A stretch of DNA of 64,000 nt from Enterococcus raffinosus. GTDB taxonomy: Bacteria; Bacillota; Bacilli; Lactobacillales; Enterococcaceae. The notes under the pieces were generated by a model. That model saw nothing but the letters and a program-made list of their open reading frames with translations. It searched no databases and had not been told where the DNA came from. Location: positions 44,742 to 108,741 of the forward strand of contig NZ_JAHLOS010000011.1 in NCBI RefSeq assembly GCF_018917525.1, given 5' to 3'. The position numbers were made by a program, and so were the translations under genes. This document shows, in pieces, positions 21,284-30,604 of the stretch (position 1 is the stretch's first letter; each line of letters opens with the position of its first letter).

Positions 21284-21349
21284 AACAAATTTGTCGAATT
21301 TAACGGATTTATTTATTATATAAATCTTTATACGTAGATATGTACAAAC

Positions 21350-21377
21350 TTGTGTTTTGCTTGCTTTCTGATAAAAT
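21350..21377 (+). promoter_or_regulatory. Promoter of the hotdog/BI-1 gene pair
   Basis: TTGTGT (21350-21355) and TAAAAT (21372-21377) are 16 bp apart, with TG one base before the -10 (extended type). Confidence 0.55.
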
Positions 21378-21409
21378 AATGAATAGAACAAATGACGGAG
21401 GGAATGAAT

Positions 21410-21883
21410 TTGTATAATATGAAGGCTCGGAAAATAGGCAAAACGATTGACGAAATTGAGGAAGGTGACTCGTTATCGTTAACGGAATCGATTGAAGATA
21501 ATCAGATTCTTTTATACTTAGGATTAACAAATGATGCAAATCCTTTGTACATCCAACATGACTATGTAAAAGAAACTGAATACGAACAGCCGCTCGTACC
21601 ATCGATTATGCTGATGGGCATTATTACGAGTGCGATTTCAAAACATTTACCAGGACCGGGTTCTCACGTAGTGAACTTTTCAATTAATTTTATTGATCCA
21701 GTTTTTCACTATGAAACATTAACCTTTGAGTTTGAAGTAATCAAAGTAGATAAAATGAAAGATGTTGTTACTATTTCCGTTGAAGCAGTAGAAGCAACGG
21801 ATAACGAAGAAAAACGAATTTTAGATGCTGTGGTAATGGTGAAACCGCCACAAGCACAATTAGGAGATGAGATAAATGAATAA
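21410..21883 (+). CDS. MaoC-like hotdog-fold protein (enoyl-CoA hydratase type)
   Basis: The 157-aa product fits the MaoC/hotdog dehydratase pattern: a strand pair around SLSLTESI, then the active-site region LGLTNDANPLYIQHDYVKE with the conserved D-x-N-P-x-[HY] element, followed by VPSIMLMGIITSAISKHLPGPGS and the C-terminal strands. Such proteins hydrate enoyl-thioesters, but substrate and pathway cannot be told from the sequence, and no fatty acid genes are adjacent. TTG at 21410 lies 7 nt after GGAGGG and is preferred over ATG 21404 or 21392. It overlaps the next gene by 8 nt. Confidence 0.78.
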   Translation: MYNMKARKIGKTIDEIEEGDSLSLTESIEDNQILLYLGLTNDANPLYIQHDYVKETEYEQPLVPSIMLMGIITSAISKHLPGPGSHVVNFSINFIDPVFHYETLTFEFEVIKVDKMKDVVTISVEAVEATDNEEKRILDAVVMVKPPQAQLGDEINE

Positions 21884-22559
21884 TCAAGAAGCGCAGGTGT
21901 ATGGTCTAAATCGATTCTATGGAAAAATTTATGCATTCTTGGCATTGGGCATTGGAATCAGTGCGGTGATTTCCTATATGACTTTAGGTCCTTGGGCGTA
22001 TCAAATGGCGAATTTCATTCAGAATTTTCCATTCGGCTTGTGGGGAATTTGGATCGCTGAGATTGCCTTAGTGGTTTTTCTTGGTATTAAAGCACAAAAA
22101 AATCCTACATTAGCAATTAGTGGATTTATTGTATATTCTGCGTTGAATGGGTTAACACTGGCTGTCACTTTAGCAATGTATGATTTAGGGACTGTGACAC
22201 AAGCATTTGTTACAGCCTCGGCGACGTTTCTAGTAATGTCACTCGTTGGTTCTTTTACTAAACGTGATTTATCAGGAATTGGTCGAGCAGCTTTGAGTTG
22301 CTTGTTGGGGATTATCATTGCGATGCTGTTAAATGTTTTTGTTTTACACAGCGGTGCCGTAGATTTCTTTATTTCTATTTTAATGGTAGTAATAATGTCC
22401 GGGATTACAGCTTATGATAATCAAATGATTCGTAAAATCTATTCTGGAACAAATGGTGAAGTTGGAAATGGCGTTGCGGTCTTTATGGCCTTGCAATTGT
22501 ACTTAGACTTCATTAATCTGTTCATTTCATTCTTACGAATTTTTGGAAGTAGTAAATAG
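21876..22559 (+). CDS. Bax inhibitor-1 (UPF0005/YetJ-like) integral membrane protein
   Basis: This 227-aa protein has about seven membrane segments and the signature of the BI-1 family, including the late AYDNQMIRKIYSG motif and the final helix LYLDFINLFISFLRIFG. The bacterial relative YetJ is a pH-sensitive calcium leak channel. The ATG at 21876 is preceded by TAGGAGAT and overlaps the preceding gene by 8 nt, indicating coupling. A terminator begins at its stop. Confidence 0.92.
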   Translation: MNNQEAQVYGLNRFYGKIYAFLALGIGISAVISYMTLGPWAYQMANFIQNFPFGLWGIWIAEIALVVFLGIKAQKNPTLAISGFIVYSALNGLTLAVTLAMYDLGTVTQAFVTASATFLVMSLVGSFTKRDLSGIGRAALSCLLGIIIAMLLNVFVLHSGAVDFFISILMVVIMSGITAYDNQMIRKIYSGTNGEVGNGVAVFMALQLYLDFINLFISFLRIFGSSK

Positions 22560-22584
22560 AGGCGAGTAATCGTCTCTTTTTTTT
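22559..22584 (+). terminator. Intrinsic terminator after the BI-1 gene
   Basis: GAGGCGA / TCGTCTC stem with a four-base GTAA loop and eight T. Confidence 0.85.
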
Positions 22585-22662
22585 GACTAGTGAACATTGA
22601 AAACAAATTAGCTTCATTCTTTTCTTTTCAACGAATACTTTGTTAAAATGAATCGTGAAGGA

Positions 22663-22692
22663 TTGAAAGTCTCGTTCATTAATTTGTATAGA
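22663..22692 (+). promoter_or_regulatory. Candidate promoter of polA
   Basis: TTGAAA (22663-22668) and TATAGA (22687-22692) are 18 bp apart, 45 bp before the ATG. Confidence 0.5.
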
Positions 22693-22736
22693 ACATTTCT
22701 AAAAAAATCCCTGAATAGGAAATAGGAGTCGAAGAT

Positions 22737-25376
22737 ATGAGTGAAAAGAAATTATTATTAGTTGACGGAAACAGTGTAGCGTTCCGTGCTTTTTTTGCCT
22801 TGCATAATTCGTTAGAGCGTTTTAAAAATAAAAATGGCCTGCATACGAATGCGATCTATGCATTTAACAATATGTTTGAAAATGTGATGGATCGTGAAAA
22901 ACCTACTCACGTTTTAGTTGCTTTTGATGCCGGAAATACGACATTTCGGACAGCTATGTATTCTGAATATAAGGGTGGTCGTTCAAAGACTCCTGGTGAA
23001 TTTCGCGAGCAAATGCCTTACTTACGTGAATTATTAGTTGGTCTCGGCGTGAAACATTATGAGTTGGACAATTACGAAGCGGATGACATTATTGGAACTT
23101 TGGCCCATCAAGCAGCGGATGAAGGCTATGATGTCGTTGTTTTATCTGGAGACCGCGATTTAACGCAATTAGCGACAGATAAGATCAAAGTGGATATTAC
23201 AGTTAAAGGTGTTAGTGAAATCGAATCTTACACTCCGGAACATGTTGCCGAAAAATATGACGGGTTAACGCCAAATCAAATCATCGACATGAAGGGACTT
23301 GCCGGAGATACCTCGGATAATTACCCAGGCGTAACAAAAGTCGGAGAAAAAACGGCAATCAAATTATTGAAGCAGTTTGGCAGTGTTGAAGGTGTTTACG
23401 AAAATATTGATGAAATAAAGAAGAGTAAAATGAAAGAAAATTTGATTAACGATAAGGATCAAGCATTTTTATCTAAGGAATTGGCTACAATCAAATTAGA
23501 TGCACCAGTTGAAATTTCCATTGATGAATTAGTTTATAACGGAAAAGATTTGGATAAGCTTATTCCTTTCTTTAAGGAGATGGATTTCAAAGGCTTTTTA
23601 AATAAATTGAACGTGGAAGAAGAGGAAGTTGAGTTAGAGGACATCAAATTTGAAGTTGTCACGGAGTTTAACGAAAAGATGTTTGATGCCGATGCCGCCT
23701 TATATGTTGAAATGCTAGAGGACAATTATCATTTATCAGATATCGTGGGTGTCGCTTGGGGCACTGGAGATAGAATTTATGTAACAAATGAATTGGCATT
23801 ATTTGAAAATGAGGCATTTAAGAAATGGCTTGAAACAGCAAATGGTAAGAAGGTTTATGACGCTAAGCGTACTTATGTGGCATTGAATCGCTATATTACA
23901 AAAACCGAGGGAATCAACTTTGATGTTTTATTAGCTGCGTATTTATTAGATACGAATGATAACAGTAACGATATCGCGGGTGTGGCACAATATTATGGTT
24001 ATACAGAAATTCAAACGGATGACCAGATTTATGGAAAAGGAGCCAAAAAAGGATTGCCTGAAGATGATGAAATTTTCTTTGGTCACTTAGCCCGCAAAAT
24101 TAAGGCAATTCATTTCCTAAATGATAAGCTAGAGAAAGAATTGGAAGAGAAGAAACAAGATAAGCTGTTTTACCAAATGGAACTGCCCCTTTCTCGTATT
24201 TTAGCGGAAATGGAAATTGCCGGAATCACGGTTAATGCACAAACATTACAGGCTATGCGCGGTGAATTCTCGAAACGTTTGCAAGAAATCGAAGAAAAAA
24301 TTTATCAAGAAGCTGGTGAAGAGTTCAATATCAATTCACCAAAACAATTGGGCGTGATCTTGTTTGAAAAAATGAATTTGCCAGTTATTAAGAAAACAAA
24401 AACAGGTTATTCGACAGCAGTCGATGTTTTAGAACAGCTACGTGAACAGGCCCCAATCGTTGAACATATTTTAAATTATCGTCAAATTGCAAAAATCCAA
24501 TCCACCTATGTTGAAGGATTATTAAAAGTGATTCAAGGGGATAATAAGATTCATACACGCTATATTCAGACCTTGACCCAAACCGGCCGATTAAGTTCGG
24601 TTGATCCAAACTTGCAAAATATTCCAATTAGATTAGAAGAAGGACGAAAGATTCGTCAGGCTTTTGTTCCTCGTGATGAAGACTGGGTAATCTATTCTTC
24701 TGACTATTCTCAAATCGAATTGCGTGTTTTAGCACATATTTCTGGGGATGAGCATTTGAAGCAGGCGTTTCGTGATGGTATGGATATTCACACTAGTACC
24801 GCGATGCGTGTGTTCAATGTTACTGAAGATGAAGTGACGCCGAATATGCGTCGAAATGCCAAAGCAGTAAACTTCGGAATTGTGTATGGTATTTCTGATT
24901 ATGGGCTATCACAAAATCTGGGAATTACGCGCAAGGCCGCACAAGAATATATCGATACGTATTTTGAAAATTATCCAGACGTAAAACGTTATATGGAAGA
25001 AAGCGTACGCGAGGCTAAAGATAAGGGCTATGCTGCCACACTTTATAATCGTCGACGCTATTTACCAGATATTAATGCGCGAAACTTCAATCTTCGTTCA
25101 TTTGCAGAGCGAACAGCCATAAATACACCAATTCAAGGAAGTGCAGCAGATATCTTAAAACTTGCAATGATTGAGATGGCAAAACGTTTGAAGGAAGAAA
25201 AACTACAGGCGACGATGTTATTGCAAGTACACGATGAGCTTGTTTTCGAAGTTCCAGAAAGTGAATTGGAGCAATTAGACAAATTAGTCAAAGAAGTGAT
25301 GGAGAATACTGTTCAGTTAGATGTCCCATTGTTAACCGACAGTAATTGGGGCAGAACGTGGTACGAAGCAAAATAA
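22737..25376 (+). CDS. polA: DNA polymerase I
   Basis: This 879-aa repair and Okazaki-fragment polymerase has an N-terminal 5'-3' exonuclease/FEN domain (LLVDGNSVAFRAFFAL, YEADDIIGTLA, GDRDLTQL). The middle 3'-5' exonuclease-like domain has lost the DTE-type catalytic acids: the expected motif reads DAALYVEML, so proofreading is presumably absent, as in many Gram-positive PolI enzymes. The C-terminal polymerase domain has SSDYSQIELR (motif A), RRNAKAVNFGIVYG (motif B) and QVHDELVFE (motif C). A terminator separates it from mutM. Confidence 0.97.
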   Translation: MSEKKLLLVDGNSVAFRAFFALHNSLERFKNKNGLHTNAIYAFNNMFENVMDREKPTHVLVAFDAGNTTFRTAMYSEYKGGRSKTPGEFREQMPYLRELLVGLGVKHYELDNYEADDIIGTLAHQAADEGYDVVVLSGDRDLTQLATDKIKVDITVKGVSEIESYTPEHVAEKYDGLTPNQIIDMKGLAGDTSDNYPGVTKVGEKTAIKLLKQFGSVEGVYENIDEIKKSKMKENLINDKDQAFLSKELATIKLDAPVEISIDELVYNGKDLDKLIPFFKEMDFKGFLNKLNVEEEEVELEDIKFEVVTEFNEKMFDADAALYVEMLEDNYHLSDIVGVAWGTGDRIYVTNELALFENEAFKKWLETANGKKVYDAKRTYVALNRYITKTEGINFDVLLAAYLLDTNDNSNDIAGVAQYYGYTEIQTDDQIYGKGAKKGLPEDDEIFFGHLARKIKAIHFLNDKLEKELEEKKQDKLFYQMELPLSRILAEMEIAGITVNAQTLQAMRGEFSKRLQEIEEKIYQEAGEEFNINSPKQLGVILFEKMNLPVIKKTKTGYSTAVDVLEQLREQAPIVEHILNYRQIAKIQSTYVEGLLKVIQGDNKIHTRYIQTLTQTGRLSSVDPNLQNIPIRLEEGRKIRQAFVPRDEDWVIYSSDYSQIELRVLAHISGDEHLKQAFRDGMDIHTSTAMRVFNVTEDEVTPNMRRNAKAVNFGIVYGISDYGLSQNLGITRKAAQEYIDTYFENYPDVKRYMEESVREAKDKGYAATLYNRRRYLPDINARNFNLRSFAERTAINTPIQGSAADILKLAMIEMAKRLKEEKLQATMLLQVHDELVFEVPESELEQLDKLVKEVMENTVQLDVPLLTDSNWGRTWYEAK

Positions 25377-25380
25377 GAAG

Positions 25381-25405
25381 AAGCTGGGAGAAATTCCAGC
25401 TTTTT
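25381..25405 (+). terminator. Small terminator or attenuator between polA and mutM
   Basis: AAGCTGGGA / TTCCAGCTT closes on a GAAA tetraloop and is followed by five T. It lies only 21 nt before mutM, so it probably lowers rather than stops transcription into mutM-coaE. Confidence 0.75.
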
Positions 25406-25425
25406 GATTTTAGGAGTGAAGAAAA

Positions 25426-26259
25426 ATGCCAGAATTGCCAGAAGTAGAGACAGTCAGAAAAGGTTTGGTGTCTTTAGTTAAGAATAAAACGATTGCGAAA
25501 GTGGACGTCTATTGGCCACGTATTATTGAATTTCCAGAGATCGATATCTTTCAGCAACAATTGATCGGTGAAACAATAGAAACAGTGGATCGACGTGGAA
25601 AGTACTTAATCTTCGAATTTACGCATTACGAGATGGTTTCTCATTTGCGAATGGAAGGAAAATATGAGTTTTTTGATCAGCCGACGGCGTTAGACAAACA
25701 CAGCCATGTCCGCTTCATTTTTACTGATGGTTCTGAGCTAATTTATCATGATGTACGAAAATTTGGCCGAATGGCTTTATTGAAAAAAGGAACGGCGAAA
25801 GACTATAAAGGTTTGATGCAGTTAGGACCGGAACCAACAGATGCAGATTTTGACTTAGCTGATTTTAAAGTTAAATTGAAAAAGGCTTCAACCATGATCA
25901 AGCCCTTATTACTAAATCAAAAAGTCGTGGCAGGCTTAGGGAATATTTACGTTGATGAGGTGCTCTGGCTAGCTAAGATTCATCCTGAACAACCTGCGAA
26001 TACATTAAGTTCACAAAGTGTTCGCCGGTTGCGTGAAGCGATTATCGAGGTGATCGGAAAAGCAAAAGAGGCAGGCGGAACGACCATTCGAACCTATTTA
26101 AATGCACTAGGAGAGGCGGGGCATTTTCAACAAGAATTGCATGTCTATGGACAAACTGGCAAACCGTGTTCACGTTGTGGAACACCAATTGTTAAAATCA
26201 AAGTAGCACAAAGAGGGACGCACCTTTGTCCTCATTGCCAAAAACTAAAGAAGGTGTAG
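25426..26259 (+). CDS. mutM: Formamidopyrimidine-DNA glycosylase (Fpg/MutM)
   Basis: This 277-aa base-excision repair enzyme removes 8-oxoguanine and formamidopyrimidines and nicks the strand. The mature N-terminus PELPEVETVR, with catalytic Pro2 and Glu3, is intact. The helix-two-turn-helix NQKVVAGLGNIYVDE and the C-terminal zinc finger (CSRC and CPHC pairs) are present. AGGAGTG precedes the ATG. coaE follows after 3 nt, the common polA-mutM-coaE arrangement. Confidence 0.96.
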   Translation: MPELPEVETVRKGLVSLVKNKTIAKVDVYWPRIIEFPEIDIFQQQLIGETIETVDRRGKYLIFEFTHYEMVSHLRMEGKYEFFDQPTALDKHSHVRFIFTDGSELIYHDVRKFGRMALLKKGTAKDYKGLMQLGPEPTDADFDLADFKVKLKKASTMIKPLLLNQKVVAGLGNIYVDEVLWLAKIHPEQPANTLSSQSVRRLREAIIEVIGKAKEAGGTTIRTYLNALGEAGHFQQELHVYGQTGKPCSRCGTPIVKIKVAQRGTHLCPHCQKLKKV

Positions 26260-26262
26260 AAG

Positions 26263-26862
26263 ATGAGCTTCGTTTTAGGTATAACTGGCGGGATCGCTAG
26301 TGGAAAATCAACGGTTGTAGATTTTTTTAAAGCAGAGGGATTTCCAGTTGTTGATGGAGATATTGTTGCTCGAGAAGTGGTAGAGCCAGGTAGTGATGGG
26401 CTGCGGGCTTTAGAAAAAGTCTTTGGTAGAACAATTTTGCAAAATGATGGTCGTTTGGACCGCAAAAAATTAGGAAGTATAATTTTTCAAAATGAACAAA
26501 AACGGCATCTATTAAATAAAACACTTGATCCATTTATTCGTAGTGAAATCGAAAGACAAACATTGGAGGCAAAAAAAATAAGTCCATTGGTAATTGTTGA
26601 TATCCCCCTCTTATTTGAGGGACATTACGAATCAATGATGGATGAAGTAGCGACTGTCTATGTTACACCAAAAATTCAATTAGAACGTCTGATGGCAAGA
26701 AATGATCTATCTGAAGAAGAAGCTATAAAACGCATTAACAGCCAGCTTTCTTTAGAGGAAAAGAAAAAAAGAGCGGATATTGTATTTGATAATTGTCATT
26801 CGCAAGAAACAACGCGTCAGCAGGTTCTTAATTGGTTAAAGAGAAAAAAATTTGTTTCTTAA
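26263..26862 (+). CDS. coaE: Dephospho-CoA kinase
   Basis: This 199-aa enzyme makes the last step of coenzyme A synthesis, phosphorylating dephospho-CoA at the ribose 3' position. The P-loop GGIASGKST is at residues 9-17, followed by VVDGDIVAREVVEPG, the DIPLLFE motif and the lid segment RLMARNDLSEEEA. It begins 3 nt after mutM and ends just before a strong terminator. Confidence 0.95.
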   Translation: MSFVLGITGGIASGKSTVVDFFKAEGFPVVDGDIVAREVVEPGSDGLRALEKVFGRTILQNDGRLDRKKLGSIIFQNEQKRHLLNKTLDPFIRSEIERQTLEAKKISPLVIVDIPLLFEGHYESMMDEVATVYVTPKIQLERLMARNDLSEEEAIKRINSQLSLEEKKKRADIVFDNCHSQETTRQQVLNWLKRKKFVS

Positions 26863-26868
26863 AGAATT

Positions 26869-26897
26869 CGGCGTCGTAGCTTTACGACGCTTTTTTT
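26869..26897 (+). terminator. Intrinsic terminator of coaE
   Basis: GCGTCGTA / TACGACGC with a four-base loop, followed by seven T. Confidence 0.92.
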
Positions 26898-26921
26898 AGC
26901 TGGCTGGTTATGGTAAACTCA

Positions 26922-26988
26922 TGTTATATAAACAAAAAAGTTTTCTTTCGAACCTATTTTTGTTTTTGAAAAATTATTCTATATAACA
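26922..26988 (+). repeat. Inverted TGTTATATA copies upstream of nrdR
   Basis: TGTTATATA (26922-26930) and its exact inverse TATATAACA (26980-26988) flank a second complementary pair, AACAAAAAAG and CTATTTTTGTT. The pattern sits in the nrdR promoter region. It could be an operator pair or a hairpin; the core resembles the AT-rich centre of NrdR boxes but the spacing is wide. Confidence 0.35.
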
Positions 26989-27047
26989 AAAAAATAGTCA
27001 CACAGAGTTAGTGATTCTAATCAATAATAAGAAGGTGCGGTGAAATT

Positions 27048-27521
27048 ATGCGTTGTCCAAGATGTAATCATAATAATTCACGAGTAATTGATAGTCGACA
27101 AACTGATGATGGACGAGCGATCCGTCGTCGAAGAGAATGCGAGAGTTGCGGGTTTCGTTTTACGACCTTTGAGCGGATAGAGGCAGCTCCTTTATTAGTT
27201 GTTAAGCGGAATGGGGATCGTGAAGAATTTAGTCGTGATAAAATTTTACGCGGGTTGATTCGCTCAGCGGAAAAACGTCCAGTAGCCATGGAGCAGATGG
27301 AACAGATTGTGGATCATGTAGAAAATCGTGTTCGCAGTATGGGGGAAAATGAAATTCCCACAAGTCAAATCGGCGAATTTGTCATGGAAGACTTGATGGA
27401 AGTAGACGAGATTGCTTATATTCGATTTGCTAGTGTTTATCGGCAGTTTAAAGATATGTCTGTATTCTTGAAGGAATTGCAGGAAATCGTTGACAAAGCA
27501 AAGTCAACGGATGACGAGTAG
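27048..27521 (+). CDS. nrdR: Transcriptional repressor NrdR
   Basis: This 157-aa ATP/dATP-sensing repressor of ribonucleotide reductase genes has the N-terminal zinc ribbon (C3, C6, C31, C34) and an ATP-cone domain from about residue 49 ([20 protein letters not shown]). Length and motifs are standard. AAGGTGCGG lies before the ATG. It heads the nrdR-dnaB-dnaI block, with dnaB 11 nt downstream, a linkage conserved in Firmicutes that ties nucleotide supply to replication. Confidence 0.97.
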   Translation: MRCPRCNHNNSRVIDSRQTDDGRAIRRRRECESCGFRFTTFERIEAAPLLVVKRNGDREEFSRDKILRGLIRSAEKRPVAMEQMEQIVDHVENRVRSMGENEIPTSQIGEFVMEDLMEVDEIAYIRFASVYRQFKDMSVFLKELQEIVDKAKSTDDE

Positions 27522-27532
27522 GAGGCTTTTTA

Positions 27533-28846
27533 GTGGCAGAAGAACTAAAACCCAGTACCTTTTACACGGTCTATGGAGAGCCACAACTTGATCAAAGCAA
27601 ACAGGACGCGCTGCTTTATTTGTATCAGCCGATTATTGGAAGTAACGCATTGAGCCTATATTTTACTTTAGTTAGTGATGTTAGTATCGAGGGCAAGAGT
27701 GTCAGTCTGATGCATACGGATTTATTGGCTGCAGTGGATACGGGATTAATGAACTTGGTAAAAGCGCGGGAAAAATTGGAAGGCATTGGTTTGTTAGAAA
27801 CGTATCAAAAATCAGATAATGAAATTGGTATAAGCTTGCTCTATCAACTTCGTTCTCCATTAATTCCAGAGAAATTTTTTCAAGATCCCTTGATGGCTTA
27901 TTTGTTAATGGATAAGGTTGGAAAACGACGCTATGAACATTTAGTTGAACGCTTCAAGCCGAAAACCTTTGAAAAAGGTGATGTCCAAAATATTACCAAA
28001 CGCTTCCGTGAGGTTTATCGTTTAGATGATAAAGCTTTTGCCAGTCACAGTGAAATCTTGGAGCAAACCCAAGAGGCGTTCTCTGATAAAACAGAATTTG
28101 ATTGGTCATTATTTACACAGCAGCTTAAACGCTTTAACTTGATATTGAGTCACGACGAACGGGAAAAGCTTCAAACCTTTCAGACCCTTTATGGCTTGAA
28201 CGAATTGGATTTAGCAGAGTATGTAGCTAAAGCAAGCGCTGGTGAAAAGAACGGGTTAAATTTTAACTACTTGCGTCAGCTGATCAATAAGGAGAAACGC
28301 CCCAAAGTATCAGCCGAGTCTAAGGAAACAACGATTGATAATTCTACTAATAGTGGCAGTTTTTCTCCGCAAGAATTAGAGATTATCGCTCAAAGCAAGA
28401 AAATCGCTCCAGTAACATTTTTACGGGCGATTAAACGAGAAAAAGGCGGATTCGAGACAAATACAGAAGTTCGATTGTTAGAGGAATTGATTGGTCGCAA
28501 TTTATTACCCAAAAGTGTAATCAACATCATTATCAATTATATTTTGGTCATTCAAAATCAAGCGGTAATCAATGCAAACTATTTAAATGCGATCGCAAAT
28601 GATTGGGCACAGAAAAAAATTGTTAGTCCGGAAGCGGCAATCACTCATGTACGTGAAAACAATCAGAAACTGGTTCGAAAGCCTCAGACAAGTCGTCCAG
28701 CTTATCAAAAACGTGGGTCAGGTCGTAAAGAAGCGCTGCCGGAGCATATTAAGCAGCCGCCTAAAGAGACTAAATTAACACCGGAAAAAGAGGCAGAATT
28801 GAACCGTAAATTAGCGGAATATTTAAGTAAAGAAGGTGACGATTAA
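27533..28846 (+). CDS. dnaB: Replication initiation and membrane attachment protein DnaB
   Basis: This 437-aa protein is the Gram-positive DnaB, a helicase-loading factor that works with DnaD and DnaI at oriC and PriA sites; it is not the replicative helicase. The N-terminal winged-helix region (DALLYLYQPIIGSNALSLYF) and the C-terminal DnaD-like domain (FLRAIKREKGGFETNTEVRLLEEL) are visible. The start is GTG at 27533, preceded by TAGGAGG. It ends one base into dnaI (TAATG), so the loaders are made together. Confidence 0.94.
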   Translation: MAEELKPSTFYTVYGEPQLDQSKQDALLYLYQPIIGSNALSLYFTLVSDVSIEGKSVSLMHTDLLAAVDTGLMNLVKAREKLEGIGLLETYQKSDNEIGISLLYQLRSPLIPEKFFQDPLMAYLLMDKVGKRRYEHLVERFKPKTFEKGDVQNITKRFREVYRLDDKAFASHSEILEQTQEAFSDKTEFDWSLFTQQLKRFNLILSHDEREKLQTFQTLYGLNELDLAEYVAKASAGEKNGLNFNYLRQLINKEKRPKVSAESKETTIDNSTNSGSFSPQELEIIAQSKKIAPVTFLRAIKREKGGFETNTEVRLLEELIGRNLLPKSVINIIINYILVIQNQAVINANYLNAIANDWAQKKIVSPEAAITHVRENNQKLVRKPQTSRPAYQKRGSGRKEALPEHIKQPPKETKLTPEKEAELNRKLAEYLSKEGDD

Positions 28847-29772
28847 TGGAAGATGTAGGAAAAGAGTTGAATCGCATCATTAAAAGCCGTGGGGTCGATG
28901 GTCGTTACCGCCAAATGATGGAAGAAATTTTGGCCGATCCAGATGTTCGTCAATTCATCGAAGAGCACAAAGAAAAGCTGACACAAGAGGATATTGAAAA
29001 ATCCTTTGCGAAGTTGTATGAGTTTGTTCAAGAAAAGAAAAAATATTTAGCTTCTGATCCAACTATGATCGCACCTGGTTACGAACCACAGTTAAGTCTA
29101 AATTTTCACTTTATTGATGTGACGTATGTACCAACTGATGAGCTGTTGCGTTTGAAGCGTGAGGAAGAAATTCGTAATCGTGTAAACTCATTAGATATGC
29201 CCAAAGATATTCGCAAGGCATCGATTCGCACTTTTGAGGTTACGTCGGGGCGTAGTGAAGCATTGGAGGCTTCTCTGGATTTCATTAATCAATATGAAGC
29301 AGCACCAAAAATGTTTCATAAAGCCTTGTTTTTGGTGGGGGATTTTGGTGTTGGGAAGACCTACTTATTAGGAGCTGTTGCCCATGAGCTAGCAGTTAAG
29401 GGATTTGAAACTACACTGTTGCATTTTCCAACATTTGCTGGAGAAATGAAACAAGCAATCTCCAATGATAAAGTTGGTCCAAAACTAGATGAAGTGAAGC
29501 GGGCGCCGATCTTAATGATTGATGATATTGGTGCAGATTCTATGAGCGCTTGGATACGTGATGAAGTGCTAGGGGTGATTCTGCAGCATCGAATGCAAGA
29601 ACAATTACCGACCTTTTTCTCATCTAATTTCAATATGGATCAATTGGAGCAACATTTATCCGTCACACAACGAGGCGATGAAGAACCTTTGAAAGCAAAG
29701 CGGATTATGGAACGTGTTCGTTATTTAAGCAGAGAAATCTGGGTAATTGGCGAAAATCGCCGAAACGGTTAA
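28846..29772 (+). CDS. dnaI: Primosomal protein DnaI (helicase loader ATPase)
   Basis: This 308-aa AAA+ protein loads the replicative helicase onto DNA. An N-terminal helicase-binding domain (residues 1 to about 110) is followed by Walker A in VGDFGVGKTYLL, Walker B in LMIDDIGAD and sensor I in FFSSNFN. The size is usual. Start and dnaB stop overlap in TAATG. The gene closes the nrdR-dnaB-dnaI transcript before a large terminator. Confidence 0.96.
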   Translation: MEDVGKELNRIIKSRGVDGRYRQMMEEILADPDVRQFIEEHKEKLTQEDIEKSFAKLYEFVQEKKKYLASDPTMIAPGYEPQLSLNFHFIDVTYVPTDELLRLKREEEIRNRVNSLDMPKDIRKASIRTFEVTSGRSEALEASLDFINQYEAAPKMFHKALFLVGDFGVGKTYLLGAVAHELAVKGFETTLLHFPTFAGEMKQAISNDKVGPKLDEVKRAPILMIDDIGADSMSAWIRDEVLGVILQHRMQEQLPTFFSSNFNMDQLEQHLSVTQRGDEEPLKAKRIMERVRYLSREIWVIGENRRNG

Positions 29773-29798
29773 AAAAACAAAAATATTCTTAGAAAAAG

Positions 29799-29855
29799 GC
29801 AAACGCCCTATTAAAAAGCGCTATCATTTAGCTCTTTTTAGGGGGCGCTTTTTTT
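29799..29855 (+). terminator. Intrinsic terminator of nrdR-dnaB-dnaI
   Basis: ACGCCCT and AAAAAGCG on the left pair with CTTTTT and AGGGGGCGC on the right, ending in seven T. Confidence 0.85.
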
Positions 29856-29861
29856 AAGGAG

Positions 29862-29870
29862 TGTTATAAT
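29862..29870 (+). promoter_or_regulatory. Extended -10 promoter of trmK
   Basis: TGTTATAAT: a perfect TATAAT (29865-29870) with TG one base before it and no clear -35. It starts immediately after the preceding terminator. Confidence 0.55.
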
Positions 29871-29890
29871 TATTTTTAGGATGTGAAAAA

Positions 29891-30604
29891 ATGAACGCGA
29901 AAGATTTATCGATTCGTTTACAAAAAGCAGCAGAATTTGTTCCGCAGGATGCACGTTTAGCGGATATAGGTTCAGATCATGCGTATCTGCCCGTCGCTTT
30001 AATGCTGCAAAACAAAATATCTTATGGTATTGCAGGAGAGGTCGTAGTGGGTCCTTATGAGTCAGCCAAACGACAAGTAGCAAAAAATGGTTTAGAGAAT
30101 AAAATTGATGTTCGGTTAGCCGATGGACTTGAAGCAGTTGAATTGAATGATCAGATTTCAGCCATCACTATTTGCGGAATGGGTGGTGTCTTGATCCGTG
30201 ATATTTTAGAACGTGGGAAAGAAAAAGCACGCTTATCTGGGAAAGAACGGTTGATTCTACAACCAAACGTTGGCGAGCGTCAATTACGGCAGTGGTTAGT
30301 AGCTGAAGGCTATACGATCACAGATGAAGCCATTGTTGAAGAAAATAAAAAAATTTATGAGCTGATCGTTGCTGACAAAGCGTTAGCTCAACAGGATTAC
30401 ACAGATAAAGAATTATTCTTTGGACCAGTTTTACTAAAGGAAAAGACTCCGGTTTTTATTAAAAAATGGCAGCATAAATTAGTCAAGATGGAAAAAATCT
30501 TAACTAGTTTACACCAAAGTGATCAGGATGTCGCCGAAAAAATTCGTGAAGTTGCGCAGGAAATTGAATGGATCAAGGAGGTACTTGCAAATGCAGGGAA
30601 GTGA
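29891..30604 (+). CDS. trmK: tRNA (adenine(22)-N1)-methyltransferase TrmK
   Basis: This 237-aa SAM-dependent enzyme methylates A22 of tRNA-Ser and related tRNAs. The Rossmann start ADIGSDHAYLP (residues 24-34) and the ICGMGGVLI motif are characteristic of the family, followed by a C-terminal coiled helical region. The Nif3-family gene starts inside its last codons. The trmK-Nif3 pair is conserved across Firmicutes. Confidence 0.94.
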   Translation: MNAKDLSIRLQKAAEFVPQDARLADIGSDHAYLPVALMLQNKISYGIAGEVVVGPYESAKRQVAKNGLENKIDVRLADGLEAVELNDQISAITICGMGGVLIRDILERGKEKARLSGKERLILQPNVGERQLRQWLVAEGYTITDEAIVEENKKIYELIVADKALAQQDYTDKELFFGPVLLKEKTPVFIKKWQHKLVKMEKILTSLHQSDQDVAEKIREVAQEIEWIKEVLANAGK

